A DNA stretch of 41,449 nucleotides from an uncultured Marvinbryantia sp. (GCA_937915375.1 CALDMO010000049.1:1-41449); one strand, 5' to 3'. Shown: positions 15,879 to 25,136, counted from the stretch's first letter. The notes: a model not told the origin generated them from the sequence alone. Made by a program: numbers and translations.

Positions 15879-16712
15879 TTATCCTTTTACCGCTCCGCTT
15901 GTAATTCCTGCGATGATATGTTTCTGCATAAGTACATAGAAGATCGTTATCGGTATCATCACGATTACCATCGTGCAAAGCATAACTGTCCAGTTATTTG
16001 CAAATTGTCCGACGCCTTTATATACTTCCATAATTAATGTAAATTTTTCTGACGAACCGATAAATAAATACGGCAACATAAAATCATTCCAAATCCACAT
16101 AACGTCAAAAATCATGATCGTCACCGTTACCGATTTCACCAGCGGAAATACTATTTTCCAAAAAAGCTGCCAGAGATTGCATCCATCTATCATTGCCGCC
16201 TCTTCCAGATCCTTTGGTACACCCCCAATAAATCCCTGATACATAAATAACGCAAATCCACACCAGCTTGAATACAAAAAAACAAGTCCAATTCTGGAAT
16301 TCTGCAATCCCATACCAGATAAAAGTTCAAAAAGCGGTATTAAAGTTGTCTGTGCCGGAACCATAAATCCCAGTAAAAAATAAAGAAATAAAAGTTTTGT
16401 AAGACGGTTCTGTCTTCTTGCAATCACATAGGCGGCCATAGAGCCGAACACTATGATAATAATAACAGAAATCACCGTGATAAGCAATGAATTCACAAAG
16501 CTTCTCAAAAAATTACTCGATGCAAATGCTTCTGCATAATGTTCCAAAGTAAAGCTTCGAATCGGTAAAGACATCGGTGAAAAAGTAGCTTCCTGGGAAG
16601 ACTTAAACGTATTTACAAGCAGATAATAAAACGGAATAAAAAATACCGCGCACAGCAATAACATTACTGCTTCTCCCGCTATTTCCCATCCGGAACGTTT
16701 TTTCTTACTCAT
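15879..16712 (-). CDS. carbohydrate ABC transporter permease, MalG type
   Basis: This 277-residue, six-helix permease carries the EAA loop KDLEEAAMIDGCNLWQLFWK and the DVMWIWNDFMLPYLFI segment typical of MalG-like subunits of CUT1 sugar transporters. Its start overlaps the stop of the partner permease by 4 bp (ATGA). With the partner and the binding protein it forms an importer for oligosaccharides or sugars. No ATPase gene is nearby, so a shared MsmX-type ATPase elsewhere is expected. Confidence 0.92.
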   Translation of the reverse strand: MSKKKRSGWEIAGEAVMLLLCAVFFIPFYYLLVNTFKSSQEATFSPMSLPIRSFTLEHYAEAFASSNFLRSFVNSLLITVISVIIIIVFGSMAAYVIARRQNRLTKLLFLYFLLGFMVPAQTTLIPLFELLSGMGLQNSRIGLVFLYSSWCGFALFMYQGFIGGVPKDLEEAAMIDGCNLWQLFWKIVFPLVKSVTVTIMIFDVMWIWNDFMLPYLFIGSSEKFTLIMEVYKGVGQFANNWTVMLCTMVIVMIPITIFYVLMQKHIIAGITSGAVKG

Positions 16713-17596
16713 GACTCTACCTCCCTTTTTTTCATTAATTTCAGTTGAATGATGCTGGCGGTCATTATAAATACAAAAAATACCGCTGACATTGCCGTTG
16801 CTTTTCCATAATTTTTCTCCACAAATCCTACTTTAATGATAATCTGAGAAATCATTGTAGTAGATGTGCCAGGTCCTCCTTTGGTCAGCGCAAACGGCAA
16901 ATCATAAATTTTTAACGCATTTACCAGCAACAGCATTACGCTCACAGTCATAGCAGAAGAAAGCATCGGAAATGTAATATATCGAAATTTCTGCCATGCA
17001 CCCGCTCCATCTATAGTCGCCGCTTCATAATACTCTCCCGGAATGCTTTGCAGCTGCGCAAGATAAATGCAGGCATGCCAGCCTACTGCACTCCATACCC
17101 CGACGAGAATAATTGAAAACATCGCCCATTGCGGATCAGCCAGCCACAAAACAGGTTTTATATGAAACCATCCCAAAAATTTATTTATGATTCCAGTATT
17201 GGTTGGAGACAAGAGGTACATCCATAAATATCCGAGAATAATGGCGCTCGGTACAGACGGGAAAAAGAAAACTGCTCTCTGAAGATTTCGAGTACGCATT
17301 TTTGAATTCAGTACAAGCGACAGCGGTATCGCAAACAGGGTAACGATAAGTGGAAAAACAACTGCATACAAGCAGGTATTTTTCAGAGCATCTTTCATTC
17401 CTCTGTCATTAAACAAATTCAAGTAGTTCTCTAATCCTACAAAATCCAGATTCTGCATGGAATATCCGTCCCAGTTTGTAAACGAAAGCCACAAAGTCTG
17501 TACCAGCGGATAAACGGTTACTAATGTGTATGCTATAAATGCCGGCAACACAAAAAGAATATATGGCAATTCCTTTTTCCATTTTATTTTTTTCAT
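16709..17596 (-). CDS. carbohydrate ABC transporter permease, MalF/UgpA type
   Basis: This 295-residue permease has six hydrophobic helices, the EAA loop EYYEAATIDGAGAWQKFRY and the later LKIYDLPFALTKGGPG found in CUT1 first permeases. It starts 98 bp after the binding-protein gene; a strong stem-loop in that gap may adjust relative expression. It overlaps the second permease by 4 bp. Confidence 0.92.
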   Translation of the reverse strand: MKKIKWKKELPYILFVLPAFIAYTLVTVYPLVQTLWLSFTNWDGYSMQNLDFVGLENYLNLFNDRGMKDALKNTCLYAVVFPLIVTLFAIPLSLVLNSKMRTRNLQRAVFFFPSVPSAIILGYLWMYLLSPTNTGIINKFLGWFHIKPVLWLADPQWAMFSIILVGVWSAVGWHACIYLAQLQSIPGEYYEAATIDGAGAWQKFRYITFPMLSSAMTVSVMLLLVNALKIYDLPFALTKGGPGTSTTMISQIIIKVGFVEKNYGKATAMSAVFFVFIMTASIIQLKLMKKREVES

Positions 17597-17641
17597 TTTC
17601 CTGTTTCCTCCTATTCCCCTTTTTTCAATGATTGCGTTACA

Positions 17642-17682
17642 AAACCCTGCCGCTGACGTTTTCTATTCAGCCTGCAGGGTTT
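17642..17682 (-). other. intercistronic stem-loop between binding protein and permeases
   Basis: AAACCCTGC (17642-17650) pairs with GCAGGGTTT (17674-17682), with GCTGA/TCAGC inside. Read leftward no T run follows, so it is more likely an mRNA-stabilising or processing hairpin than a full terminator. That would suit a binding protein needed in excess over its permeases. Confidence 0.6.
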
Positions 17683-17694
17683 CGCAATTATCCT

Positions 17695-18933
17695 TTATTC
17701 ATCCATCTCTTTATTTTTTGCATCCAAACGTTTCGGAACATTTTCAATCGCATCTGCTCCTGTGATAACATCCTGAACTGCAGTAAGCATCTCTTTAAAT
17801 ATAGCTCCAGAATTCTTCCATTCTACCTGCGGATAATAGAAAGCTCCATCTACTACATAACCTTTAAATTTATCCAGAACCGGATCTAATTCATACTCAA
17901 TTCCGTCCACAACCAATGCATTTCCTACTGCCTTCTGCCATTTTTCCAAATTATCATCTCTTGACATAAATTCAATAAATTTTCTGCACTCTTCTTTATG
18001 TTCCGAAGAGGAACTGATAGAAAGCCCTACATTCAGAGCACCTGTCAATACCACATTTCCTTCACTGTCCGGTAAAGCAAAAGAGTCAAAATGAAGATCC
18101 GGATTTTTTGAACGGTAAACTCCAAGATTCCACGGTCCACTTGTTACCATAGCCACCTGACCGGTTACAAACATATCCGTTACCTGCTCTGCTGAAAGTC
18201 CTAACGAGATCTGACTGTAAAGTCCAGATTCTACCATGTCTTTGTGCCATATCTGGAAAGGCTCTGTATAATACTGTTCAAATGTTGCTGTTCCCTCATT
18301 AATTTCATGATCTGCTTCCGGATTCTGGCTAATCACCATACTCTGGTACAATGTCTGCGGGATTCCGTTTACATTATTCGCATCATCTAAATATGGTTCT
18401 ACCCCAATCTCTTTTAATTTCTGACAGCATTCAATAAATTCTTCCCATGTCTCCGGTGTCTTCTCAATACCTGCCTGTTCAAATAAATCAACATTATAGA
18501 AAACGCCGCCTACCCAGGCATCTGCAGAAAATGCGTAAATCTTTCCATCTTTACCGTATGTACCGGATACTTTCTCGTCAATGCGGTCAAACACTTCCAT
18601 ATCACTAATGTCTTCCGCAAGTCCTTTTTCTATTACATCTTTTTTCGTTTCTGCCGCTGTGTAAAACAAATCAGGCACCTGATCTGAAGCCGACATTACC
18701 ATAAATTTGTCTACATACTGCTGTACCGGCGGCACATACTGAAGATCAATTTTGATTCCCGGATTCTCACTTTCAAACGCCTCAATAAACGGACTCATTA
18801 CTTCTTCATTATTCCAGGAAAGAAAGCTCAGCGTCACTTCTTCCTCAGCGCCTGCCGATAAAACACTAAGACCGGAAACAGCCGTAACCGTCATTGCAGT
18901 AATCAACCCTTTTTTCAACCAATGCTTTTTCAT
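17695..18933 (-). CDS. extracellular solute-binding protein, carbohydrate ABC transporter family 1
   Basis: This 412-residue protein has a clear signal peptide (MKKHWLKKG, then a hydrophobic stretch ending SAGA) and a family 1 sugar-binding fold (VTLSFLSWNNEEV, FESENPGIKIDLQYVP, AFSADAWVGGVFYNVDLFEQAG, GQVAMVTSGPWNLG). It captures the substrate for the two permeases downstream. Gram-positive binding proteins usually have a lipobox cysteine at the cleavage site; none is present here and the sequence looks like a signal peptidase I site. I use the ATG at 18933; the upstream ATG at 18972 would add a non-hydrophobic tail. The substrate is not deducible from sequence alone. Confidence 0.88.
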   Translation of the reverse strand: MKKHWLKKGLITAMTVTAVSGLSVLSAGAEEEVTLSFLSWNNEEVMSPFIEAFESENPGIKIDLQYVPPVQQYVDKFMVMSASDQVPDLFYTAAETKKDVIEKGLAEDISDMEVFDRIDEKVSGTYGKDGKIYAFSADAWVGGVFYNVDLFEQAGIEKTPETWEEFIECCQKLKEIGVEPYLDDANNVNGIPQTLYQSMVISQNPEADHEINEGTATFEQYYTEPFQIWHKDMVESGLYSQISLGLSAEQVTDMFVTGQVAMVTSGPWNLGVYRSKNPDLHFDSFALPDSEGNVVLTGALNVGLSISSSSEHKEECRKFIEFMSRDDNLEKWQKAVGNALVVDGIEYELDPVLDKFKGYVVDGAFYYPQVEWKNSGAIFKEMLTAVQDVITGADAIENVPKRLDAKNKEMDE

Positions 18934-18983
18934 ATTCACCCATTCCCTCCGTTTCTGACAGTTTTCTGTCATTTGATATTTTT

Positions 18984-19056
18984 ATTATATTTTTTTTCCA
19001 AAAAAAGAAAATGTGTATTAATCCGCTTTTTTTGCTTTCTATTACACATTTTCTTT
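18984..19056 (-). promoter_or_regulatory. long inverted repeat and -10 box upstream of the binding-protein gene
   Basis: AAAGAAAATGTGTA (19004-19017) and TACACATTTTCTTT (19043-19056) are perfect 14-nt arms around a 25-nt centre, just after the response-regulator stop. Read leftward the second arm runs into seven T, so it can act as a terminator. A perfect TATAAT (18989-18984) follows with no good -35. The repeat therefore also sits where an AraC-type activator would bind. Confidence 0.6.
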
Positions 19057-19061
19057 TCTTT

Positions 19062-20624
19062 TTATCTTTTATTCCTGTTTTTTGCTTTTTGTTCCGATTT
19101 CCGATACCGGCTTGGTGTCGTTCCAACCAGCTCCTTAAACTTCCTGGAAAAATGGTATTCACTTTCGTAACCCACCATTCTCGCAATTGTTCCTGCCGTA
19201 TCGTCCGTGCTCACAAGTAACTTTTTTGCTTTTTCCATTCGCAGATCTGTAACAAAATCCCAGAATCCTAGCTGCATTTTTTCTTTATAGAGAGAAACAA
19301 AATAATTTTTACTGATCCCGATTTCCTCCGCCACCTCCTGAACAGAAAAACTATTTTCCCAAAAATGATTTTCCGCGTACTGATTGGCTCTCCTGACAAT
19401 TACCGTTCCATGGTCTTCTTCTTTCTTGGTATCCTGTATCCTTTCACATAACAGATCAAAAATAGAAAACAGATGTCGTTTCAGAGCCTGCATTTTATCA
19501 AGCTCCATAAACTCCTCTGCCGCAATATTGCGGAGCATATAAAATGATTCTTCCAAATAGCATTCCTTCAAAAGCAATTTCAGCAGTACAAGCATATCCA
19601 TCAATTTGGATTTCAAAACTGACGGATCAAGATGATATTTTTCTGCTCCCAGCAGAATGTTCTCTGTTATCTGATATCCCAGTACCTTATCACCTGTTTC
19701 AGCAAACTGCTTTAAACGCTTCACCTCCAAAGCAAAATCAGGCCACTCCTCCATAAACGGTATTTGTGCAGACCAATACACCTTTCCGCTTTCAGAATAG
19801 AATCCAGGATTTTCTTCTTCACAGAAATGTTCAAAAAATGCACACAGGCATTCGCCGTGATCTGTTGTATCCACTGCGCAAATGTCTATATTTTCACTTA
19901 TGGCAAGTCTTTCAAATTTTTCCTTTTTCTCCTCTGAAAAAAACGGTTCGTCCAATAGCAACATGATTCTCCCGTTGTTTTCCACACGCAAAAGATAACA
20001 AACCTCTTTTTCCCCGTCCAACTCCTGTACCAAACGCTTTTCAAATTTCTTTGTTCCGGATGAATTTAAATACTCCCCGTTTTCATCAAAACACCGAAAA
20101 TAAACCGCACAATGAATTTTCTCAAAAAACATCCGATACTCATTTTCTTCCCATAATTTCTTTCTGCTCAAAAGATCTTTGCGAATATTCAGATACTGCA
20201 GTTCCAATGCGGATCTGTTCCAAATGCCTTTTTGGTCTTCCTGCTGTTTTTCATCCAGATCCGCTTTTATCTTATCCACCAACTGATTCAATATAATCCT
20301 GCTCACTGGCTTTACCAGAAAATCCTGAACTCCATATCGAATTGCCTTTTGCGCATAAGTAAAATCTCCATAGGCGCTCACAATTACAATTTTTATATCG
20401 GGATCTTCCTTACGAATCAGCCTTGCGCATTCCAAACCGTCCATCATTGGCATACGGATATCCAAAAAAAGGAAATCCGGTTTTACCGTTTCATACATCT
20501 GCAAGGCTTCCACACCATCTGTCGCTGTTCCGGCAATCTCAAATCCTTTTTCCTCCCAGTCAACCAATTTTTCCAGTAACTGATGATTCATAATCTCATC
20601 ATCCGCAAAACATACTTTATACAT
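19062..20624 (-). CDS. response regulator with C-terminal AraC-type DNA-binding domain (YesN type)
   Basis: This 520-residue protein has a receiver domain (about 1-120; acidic pocket DDE at 8-10, phospho-acceptor Asp55 in FLFLDIRMPMMDG, Lys105 in FLVKP), a central region of about 280 residues without a recognised fold, and two AraC helix-turn-helix motifs in the last 110 residues (SVQEVAEEIGISKNYFVSLY and TIARMVGYESEYHFSRKFKE). It should be phosphorylated by the adjacent kinase and activate the sugar-transport genes. The ATG at 20624 overlaps the kinase end by 8 bp, indicating coupled translation. Confidence 0.92.
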   Translation of the reverse strand: MYKVCFADDEIMNHQLLEKLVDWEEKGFEIAGTATDGVEALQMYETVKPDFLFLDIRMPMMDGLECARLIRKEDPDIKIVIVSAYGDFTYAQKAIRYGVQDFLVKPVSRIILNQLVDKIKADLDEKQQEDQKGIWNRSALELQYLNIRKDLLSRKKLWEENEYRMFFEKIHCAVYFRCFDENGEYLNSSGTKKFEKRLVQELDGEKEVCYLLRVENNGRIMLLLDEPFFSEEKKEKFERLAISENIDICAVDTTDHGECLCAFFEHFCEEENPGFYSESGKVYWSAQIPFMEEWPDFALEVKRLKQFAETGDKVLGYQITENILLGAEKYHLDPSVLKSKLMDMLVLLKLLLKECYLEESFYMLRNIAAEEFMELDKMQALKRHLFSIFDLLCERIQDTKKEEDHGTVIVRRANQYAENHFWENSFSVQEVAEEIGISKNYFVSLYKEKMQLGFWDFVTDLRMEKAKKLLVSTDDTAGTIARMVGYESEYHFSRKFKELVGTTPSRYRKSEQKAKNRNKR

Positions 20625-22377
20625 TTTTTCCTTCCTCTTTTCGGATGCGGAAAGAGACTTCTGTAAATTCTCCTTCACTGCTCTCTATCTGTATCCCATA
20701 TGTGGTACCATAAACAAGCTGAAGCCTCATATTCGTATTTTCTATTCCGATGCTTGTACTCATTCCGGTACTGCTCATCTGCGTTTTCAACTGTAACAGT
20801 CTTTCTTTTTCTATTCCGTTTCCATTATCATAAACAGTAAATAAAATATCGTTTTCTTTTTCCGAAATTGTAATTTTTATAATCCCTCCGCTTTTCCTGT
20901 TACGAAATCCATGTTTAAAACAGTTTTCCACAACCGGCTGCAGTAAAAATTTAATTGTACGATATTCTAATAAACATTCATCACAGACAATCGTATATTC
21001 AAACAGATTTGGAAAACGCATTTTATAAAACATCAAATAATCTTTTATGTAAGTAAGTTCCTCACGAATACTGATGGACTCTTTCTTGCGTTCCATACTA
21101 TAGCGAAGCATGCCGCCAAGTGCCAGAATCATCTCTTCTATTTCCCTGTTATCACACAGCACAGCTTTCGTCTGAATTACCTGCAAAGTATTATATAGAA
21201 AATGCGGATTTATCTGATTCGTTAAAGCCCGCAGCTCCATTTCTCTTTTTTTCAGCGTCGCAAGATACACATCGTTAATTAATTTACTGATATTCCCCGC
21301 CATTTCTTCAAACTTCATGCGGATTACCATAATCTCCCACGGAACCATTCTGCTTTCTTCAATCTCAATCGGTCCCGAACCATCATATGACACAATACGT
21401 TCCACCAATTTGTAAATCTGTTTTTCCAGCGTACGCGACATAAAAAATACAATCACCAAAATCAAAATGATTCCACAAAAAAGAATTGCCCCTACAATCT
21501 TCATACTGTATAAAACCGGCGCAATAATTGTATGATATTTGCTCTCTGAAATCACAAACCACTCTGTATTCACAAGCTGCTTTACAATATACTGTTTTTC
21601 TTTCAGCCGGAAAACATTCGTTTGTTCTTCCGTAAGTTCCTTTAGTTTTTTCACAAGCTGCAAATCTTCGATATTTCGATCCTTCCGATATGACAAAATC
21701 AAATTTCCATTTTTGTCGGTCAGCAAAAGCCCTTCTTCTCCATATCCGTTTCCGTCAAACAGCTCTGCCATCTGATCTAAATCTACTTCGGCAAGAACAT
21801 ATCCCTGAATCATTCCATTTCTTTTTACCGGAAAAATAGCAGTAAAAGAAACCGGAATGTCTGTCGTCAAATGTTCCGAACCATGCAGCGCCGCATACTT
21901 GATCAAACTGTCCTGCTGCAGCGCCTCCTGGAACCATGTTTTTTCTTTGAACGCATAATCATAATGTATATAATCTGTAAGAGAATAGCAAAGCTCTCCC
22001 TCTTTATTCAGTAATGCGATATCTATGATAAAATCATAAAACATATTTACATTAGAAAGATATGCATCCACATTTCTTATACTTGTCATCCACTCCGATG
22101 AATATTTTTTATGATATCCCCGAATCAGTCGGCGCGCCGGTGTATAATCTGCCAGAGATACAAGAGGGACTGTCAGAGCGTCTATCGTTTGATTCAACGT
22201 ATCTGCCATATTTTCTACCAGCTTTGTCTGATTATCTATCAGGTTTTTCTCCATAGAATGTGCAAATAAACTGCTGATAATACAAAGCATAATTGCTGTA
22301 ATTACAAAAAATACTACCGATACGCGAACAACTGCCTGCGTGACGATCGAATGTCCTCTTTTTTTATTTTTCATCAT
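20617..22377 (-). CDS. membrane sensor histidine kinase (YesM type)
   Basis: This 586-residue kinase has an N-terminal membrane helix (about 15-38), a roughly 250-residue extracellular sensor region of Cache type, a second helix (about 292-314), HAMP, a His_kinase domain with the phospho-acceptor His392 in NQINPHFLYN, and an HATPase domain (VVENCFKHGF, VYDNGNGIE, GIGIENTNMRL). Such kinases pair with YesN-type regulators and often sense extracellular sugars, sometimes with the binding protein. The start overlaps the preceding DUF3237 gene by 14 bp. Confidence 0.93.
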   Translation of the reverse strand: MMKNKKRGHSIVTQAVVRVSVVFFVITAIMLCIISSLFAHSMEKNLIDNQTKLVENMADTLNQTIDALTVPLVSLADYTPARRLIRGYHKKYSSEWMTSIRNVDAYLSNVNMFYDFIIDIALLNKEGELCYSLTDYIHYDYAFKEKTWFQEALQQDSLIKYAALHGSEHLTTDIPVSFTAIFPVKRNGMIQGYVLAEVDLDQMAELFDGNGYGEEGLLLTDKNGNLILSYRKDRNIEDLQLVKKLKELTEEQTNVFRLKEKQYIVKQLVNTEWFVISESKYHTIIAPVLYSMKIVGAILFCGIILILVIVFFMSRTLEKQIYKLVERIVSYDGSGPIEIEESRMVPWEIMVIRMKFEEMAGNISKLINDVYLATLKKREMELRALTNQINPHFLYNTLQVIQTKAVLCDNREIEEMILALGGMLRYSMERKKESISIREELTYIKDYLMFYKMRFPNLFEYTIVCDECLLEYRTIKFLLQPVVENCFKHGFRNRKSGGIIKITISEKENDILFTVYDNGNGIEKERLLQLKTQMSSTGMSTSIGIENTNMRLQLVYGTTYGIQIESSEGEFTEVSFRIRKEEGKNV

Positions 22378-22768
22378 TCACCCTGTATATGGAAACCAGC
22401 ACTCCGTTTTCCGCTCCCTCTACCCGGGCACAAAGATCTGCCGTTTCCCACTCTTTTAGCACCGGACTATCCGTAACGACCTGCGGTCTGCAAATGATTG
22501 TCCCGTTTTCCTCACATCCATTATTTTCCACAAACACCCGGCACGAATTTCCCTGGTAATCCGTGCCTTCCAGAAGATATCTGGCAGAAAGAAGAACTTT
22601 TCCCGTTTTGGAAATTTTCTGGGTATCCACCCCTTCACCAACTGTTCTGCCCGTAAAATAACGTCCTCTTGCAACTCCTGTAAAAGGAAGCATACAAATT
22701 TTGTATGCCTGTCCTTCTACAGTCTGACTCCCTGTCAGCGCTACCTCAATTTCCATAATTTTTTCCAT
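22364..22768 (-). CDS. small beta-rich protein, probable DUF3237 family
   Basis: This 134-residue soluble protein has no signal peptide. The pattern of alternating strands and GKVLLSARYLLEGTDYQG followed by RVFVENNG resembles DUF3237 (a small beta-barrel family of unknown function), which I judge probable rather than certain. An AGGAG site precedes the ATG at 22768. Its end overlaps the sensor-kinase start, so it belongs to the sugar-sensing operon; a role in handling or binding a small molecule is a guess. Confidence 0.6.
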   Translation of the reverse strand: MEKIMEIEVALTGSQTVEGQAYKICMLPFTGVARGRYFTGRTVGEGVDTQKISKTGKVLLSARYLLEGTDYQGNSCRVFVENNGCEENGTIICRPQVVTDSPVLKEWETADLCARVEGAENGVLVSIYRVNDEK

Positions 22769-22807
22769 TTCCTATACTCCTGTTTTTCTTTTTCCGATCA
22801 AAACAGT

Positions 22808-24613
22808 TCACGCAATTAATTCTTCCAGCTTCTCCACATACTCCGCGAATACTCTCAGAGCATCCTCCACCGGCTTCGGACTTTCCATATCCACATCACA
22901 AATTTTCAAAAGATCGATGCAGTCCATGCTGGAACCACTGCTCAAAAACTTGCGGTATTTTTCAATAATTCCCTTTTCGCCTGCCAGAATTTTGCTGCTG
23001 ATCGCAATCGCTGCGGAAAATCCGGTTGCATACTGATACACATAAAACGGTGTATAGAAATGCGGAATCCGGCTCCACTCCAGAGAAATCTGCGGATCGC
23101 TGACCATCTCCTCGCCAAAATAGAGTTTATTTAAATTATGATAAATCTCACACAGACATTCTGTTGTCAGAGTTTCACCGTTCTGCACTTTTTCGTGCGT
23201 GATCTTTTCAAATTCCGCGAACATCGTCTGCCGGAAAATCGTTCCCTTGCACTGATCCAGAAAATGATTTACCAGATATGCCTTTTCTTTTTCATCCACG
23301 GCCTGCTCAAGCAGATAATGAATCAACAGCGCCTCGTTACAGGTAGATGCCACCTCCGCCACGAAAATATGATAACCGGCATAAGTGTACGGCAGCGCAT
23401 GGTCAGAATGATAGCTGTGAATCGCATGTCCCATCTCATGCGCCAGCGTAAATACGTGATCGAGACTACCATTGTAATTCAGAAGCACATACGGATGTGT
23501 GCCGTACGCGCCCCAGGAATACGCGCCGCTGCGCTTTCCCTGATTTTCGTAAACATCAATCCAGCCGCCTGAAAATCCTTCTTCCAAAATATTCAAATAT
23601 TCCTTTCCCAAAGGAGCCAGTCCTTTTCGTACAATTTCTTTTGCCTCTTCAAAGGAATACTTTTTATCGCTCTGTTCCACCAATGGCACATATACATCAT
23701 ACATATGCAGTTCATCAAGACCGAGCGCTTTTTTGCGAAGCGAAACGTACTTATACATCGCAGGAAGGTTTTCATGAACCGCCTCGATCAGCTTATCATA
23801 AACCGTCTCCGGAATATGACTGGCATCCAGAGCTGCCGCTCTTGCGGACGGATAGTTGCGCATTTTTGCAAAAAATAACTCCTGCTGCACGTTCGCCTGA
23901 AAAATAGCTGCCAGCGTGTTTTTATTTTTCTCATACGCACGATAGTACGTCTCAAACGCCGTTTTACGCAGCTCTCTGTTTTTATTCTCCATAAACTGAA
24001 TAAATCTGGCATGGCTTAACTGTACTTCATTGCCTTCCTCATCTGTAATGCTCCCGAGATCAATATCCGCATTATTAAACATCTGATAAATCGTCTGCGG
24101 CGCGCGGCCAAGTTCACTCGCCTTTGCCAACACCGCTTCCATCTCTTCTGATAAAATGTGATCTTTAGCGCGGAATTTCTCCTCTACAAAACGTCTGTAC
24201 TGTGCAAGTTCCGTTTTTTCCTCCATGTACTTCTGCACCTGCTCAAACGGAATCGCCAAAAGTTCCGGTTCTACAAAGGATACCGCATCAGCAGTCTGTG
24301 TCATAAGCATCTGCGCGCGGCCAAACAGTTCCTGATAAACGGCATTACTCATATCCTCATGGTTTTTCTGGCTGGCATACACGTACACCTTTTCCAACCG
24401 TTCACCCAGTTCATCCTGCTTTTTTAAAACCAGATACAGCTGCTCTGCACTCTCTTTCATCGTTCCCTGATATCCGGCTACTTCCTTTGTCAGTTCCTGC
24501 ACCAGCTGAAAGTCTGCCTCCCAGACATCATCATTCGTATAAAGATCTTCAATCCTCCATTTGTCTTTTTCATTGATCTGTGCGCGTGTCGGCACTTTGT
24601 TTTTGTCTGTCAT
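22808..24613 (-). CDS. pepF: M3 family oligoendopeptidase F
   Basis: This 601-residue cytoplasmic zinc peptidase has HEMGH at 392-396, with the third ligand glutamate downstream in the EVASTCNEALL region. The N-terminal helical region and length fit PepF. It degrades short peptides after import or protein turnover. The start is the ATG at 24613 with AAGGAG 8 nt upstream; two earlier in-frame ATGs lack as good a site. It ends 39 bp before the DUF3237 gene with no terminator between, so read-through into the two-component operon is possible. Confidence 0.92.
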   Translation of the reverse strand: MTDKNKVPTRAQINEKDKWRIEDLYTNDDVWEADFQLVQELTKEVAGYQGTMKESAEQLYLVLKKQDELGERLEKVYVYASQKNHEDMSNAVYQELFGRAQMLMTQTADAVSFVEPELLAIPFEQVQKYMEEKTELAQYRRFVEEKFRAKDHILSEEMEAVLAKASELGRAPQTIYQMFNNADIDLGSITDEEGNEVQLSHARFIQFMENKNRELRKTAFETYYRAYEKNKNTLAAIFQANVQQELFFAKMRNYPSARAAALDASHIPETVYDKLIEAVHENLPAMYKYVSLRKKALGLDELHMYDVYVPLVEQSDKKYSFEEAKEIVRKGLAPLGKEYLNILEEGFSGGWIDVYENQGKRSGAYSWGAYGTHPYVLLNYNGSLDHVFTLAHEMGHAIHSYHSDHALPYTYAGYHIFVAEVASTCNEALLIHYLLEQAVDEKEKAYLVNHFLDQCKGTIFRQTMFAEFEKITHEKVQNGETLTTECLCEIYHNLNKLYFGEEMVSDPQISLEWSRIPHFYTPFYVYQYATGFSAAIAISSKILAGEKGIIEKYRKFLSSGSSMDCIDLLKICDVDMESPKPVEDALRVFAEYVEKLEELIA

Positions 24614-24828
24614 ACTAATCTCCTTTTCGGCCATTCGTTTTTGTACACCTCTCATTAAAGCAACATATTCGCAAACTTTATTTTATTATCATCCCATATC
24701 CACTCTGTTTTTGCAAGTTTCCAAACAAAATTTCCCTACATAGATTTTTGACGTTTCCGCATACTAGTAATCAGAAGCTTCATTTTCTAACACAGCCAGA
24801 TATACTTTTCCCCAAAAAGGAGGTTTTT

Positions 24829-25020
24829 ATGAAAAAGAACACGCAGCAAACGATCATCGATGACTACGATTATCTGGGAAATTCCGCTTCCGCGACAGAC
24901 TGCACCGGGCTGATTCCATTCGCGCCGCGAAACGCATACGAACTGAAATCCTACGAGGATCTTTACCATTACCGCCCGCCGCATATCAAAGCTATCGCCG
25001 CCGTCAAAGCCAAACCATAA
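24829..25020 (+). CDS. 63-residue conserved-looking protein, family not recognised
   Basis: This short soluble protein (MKKNTQQTIIDDYDYLGNSA... with ATDCTGLIPF and YELKSYEDLYHYRP) has a perfect AGGAGG site. It is rich in tyrosine and aspartate, has one cysteine, and has no membrane segment. It precedes the DUF362 ferredoxin gene by 215 bp on the same strand but that gene has its own promoter. I cannot assign a function. Confidence 0.6.
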   Translation: MKKNTQQTIIDDYDYLGNSASATDCTGLIPFAPRNAYELKSYEDLYHYRPPHIKAIAAVKAKP

Positions 25021-25136
25021 ACTTCACTTTTTGTGCCGCAAATACTGCATATCACACGATTTCCTGCTCTTTTCGCCAGAGCGCATTTTCTGCACAGAAC
25101 TTCGCAATATCTGCGCAGCGGGCAGCAGAAAAAGAG

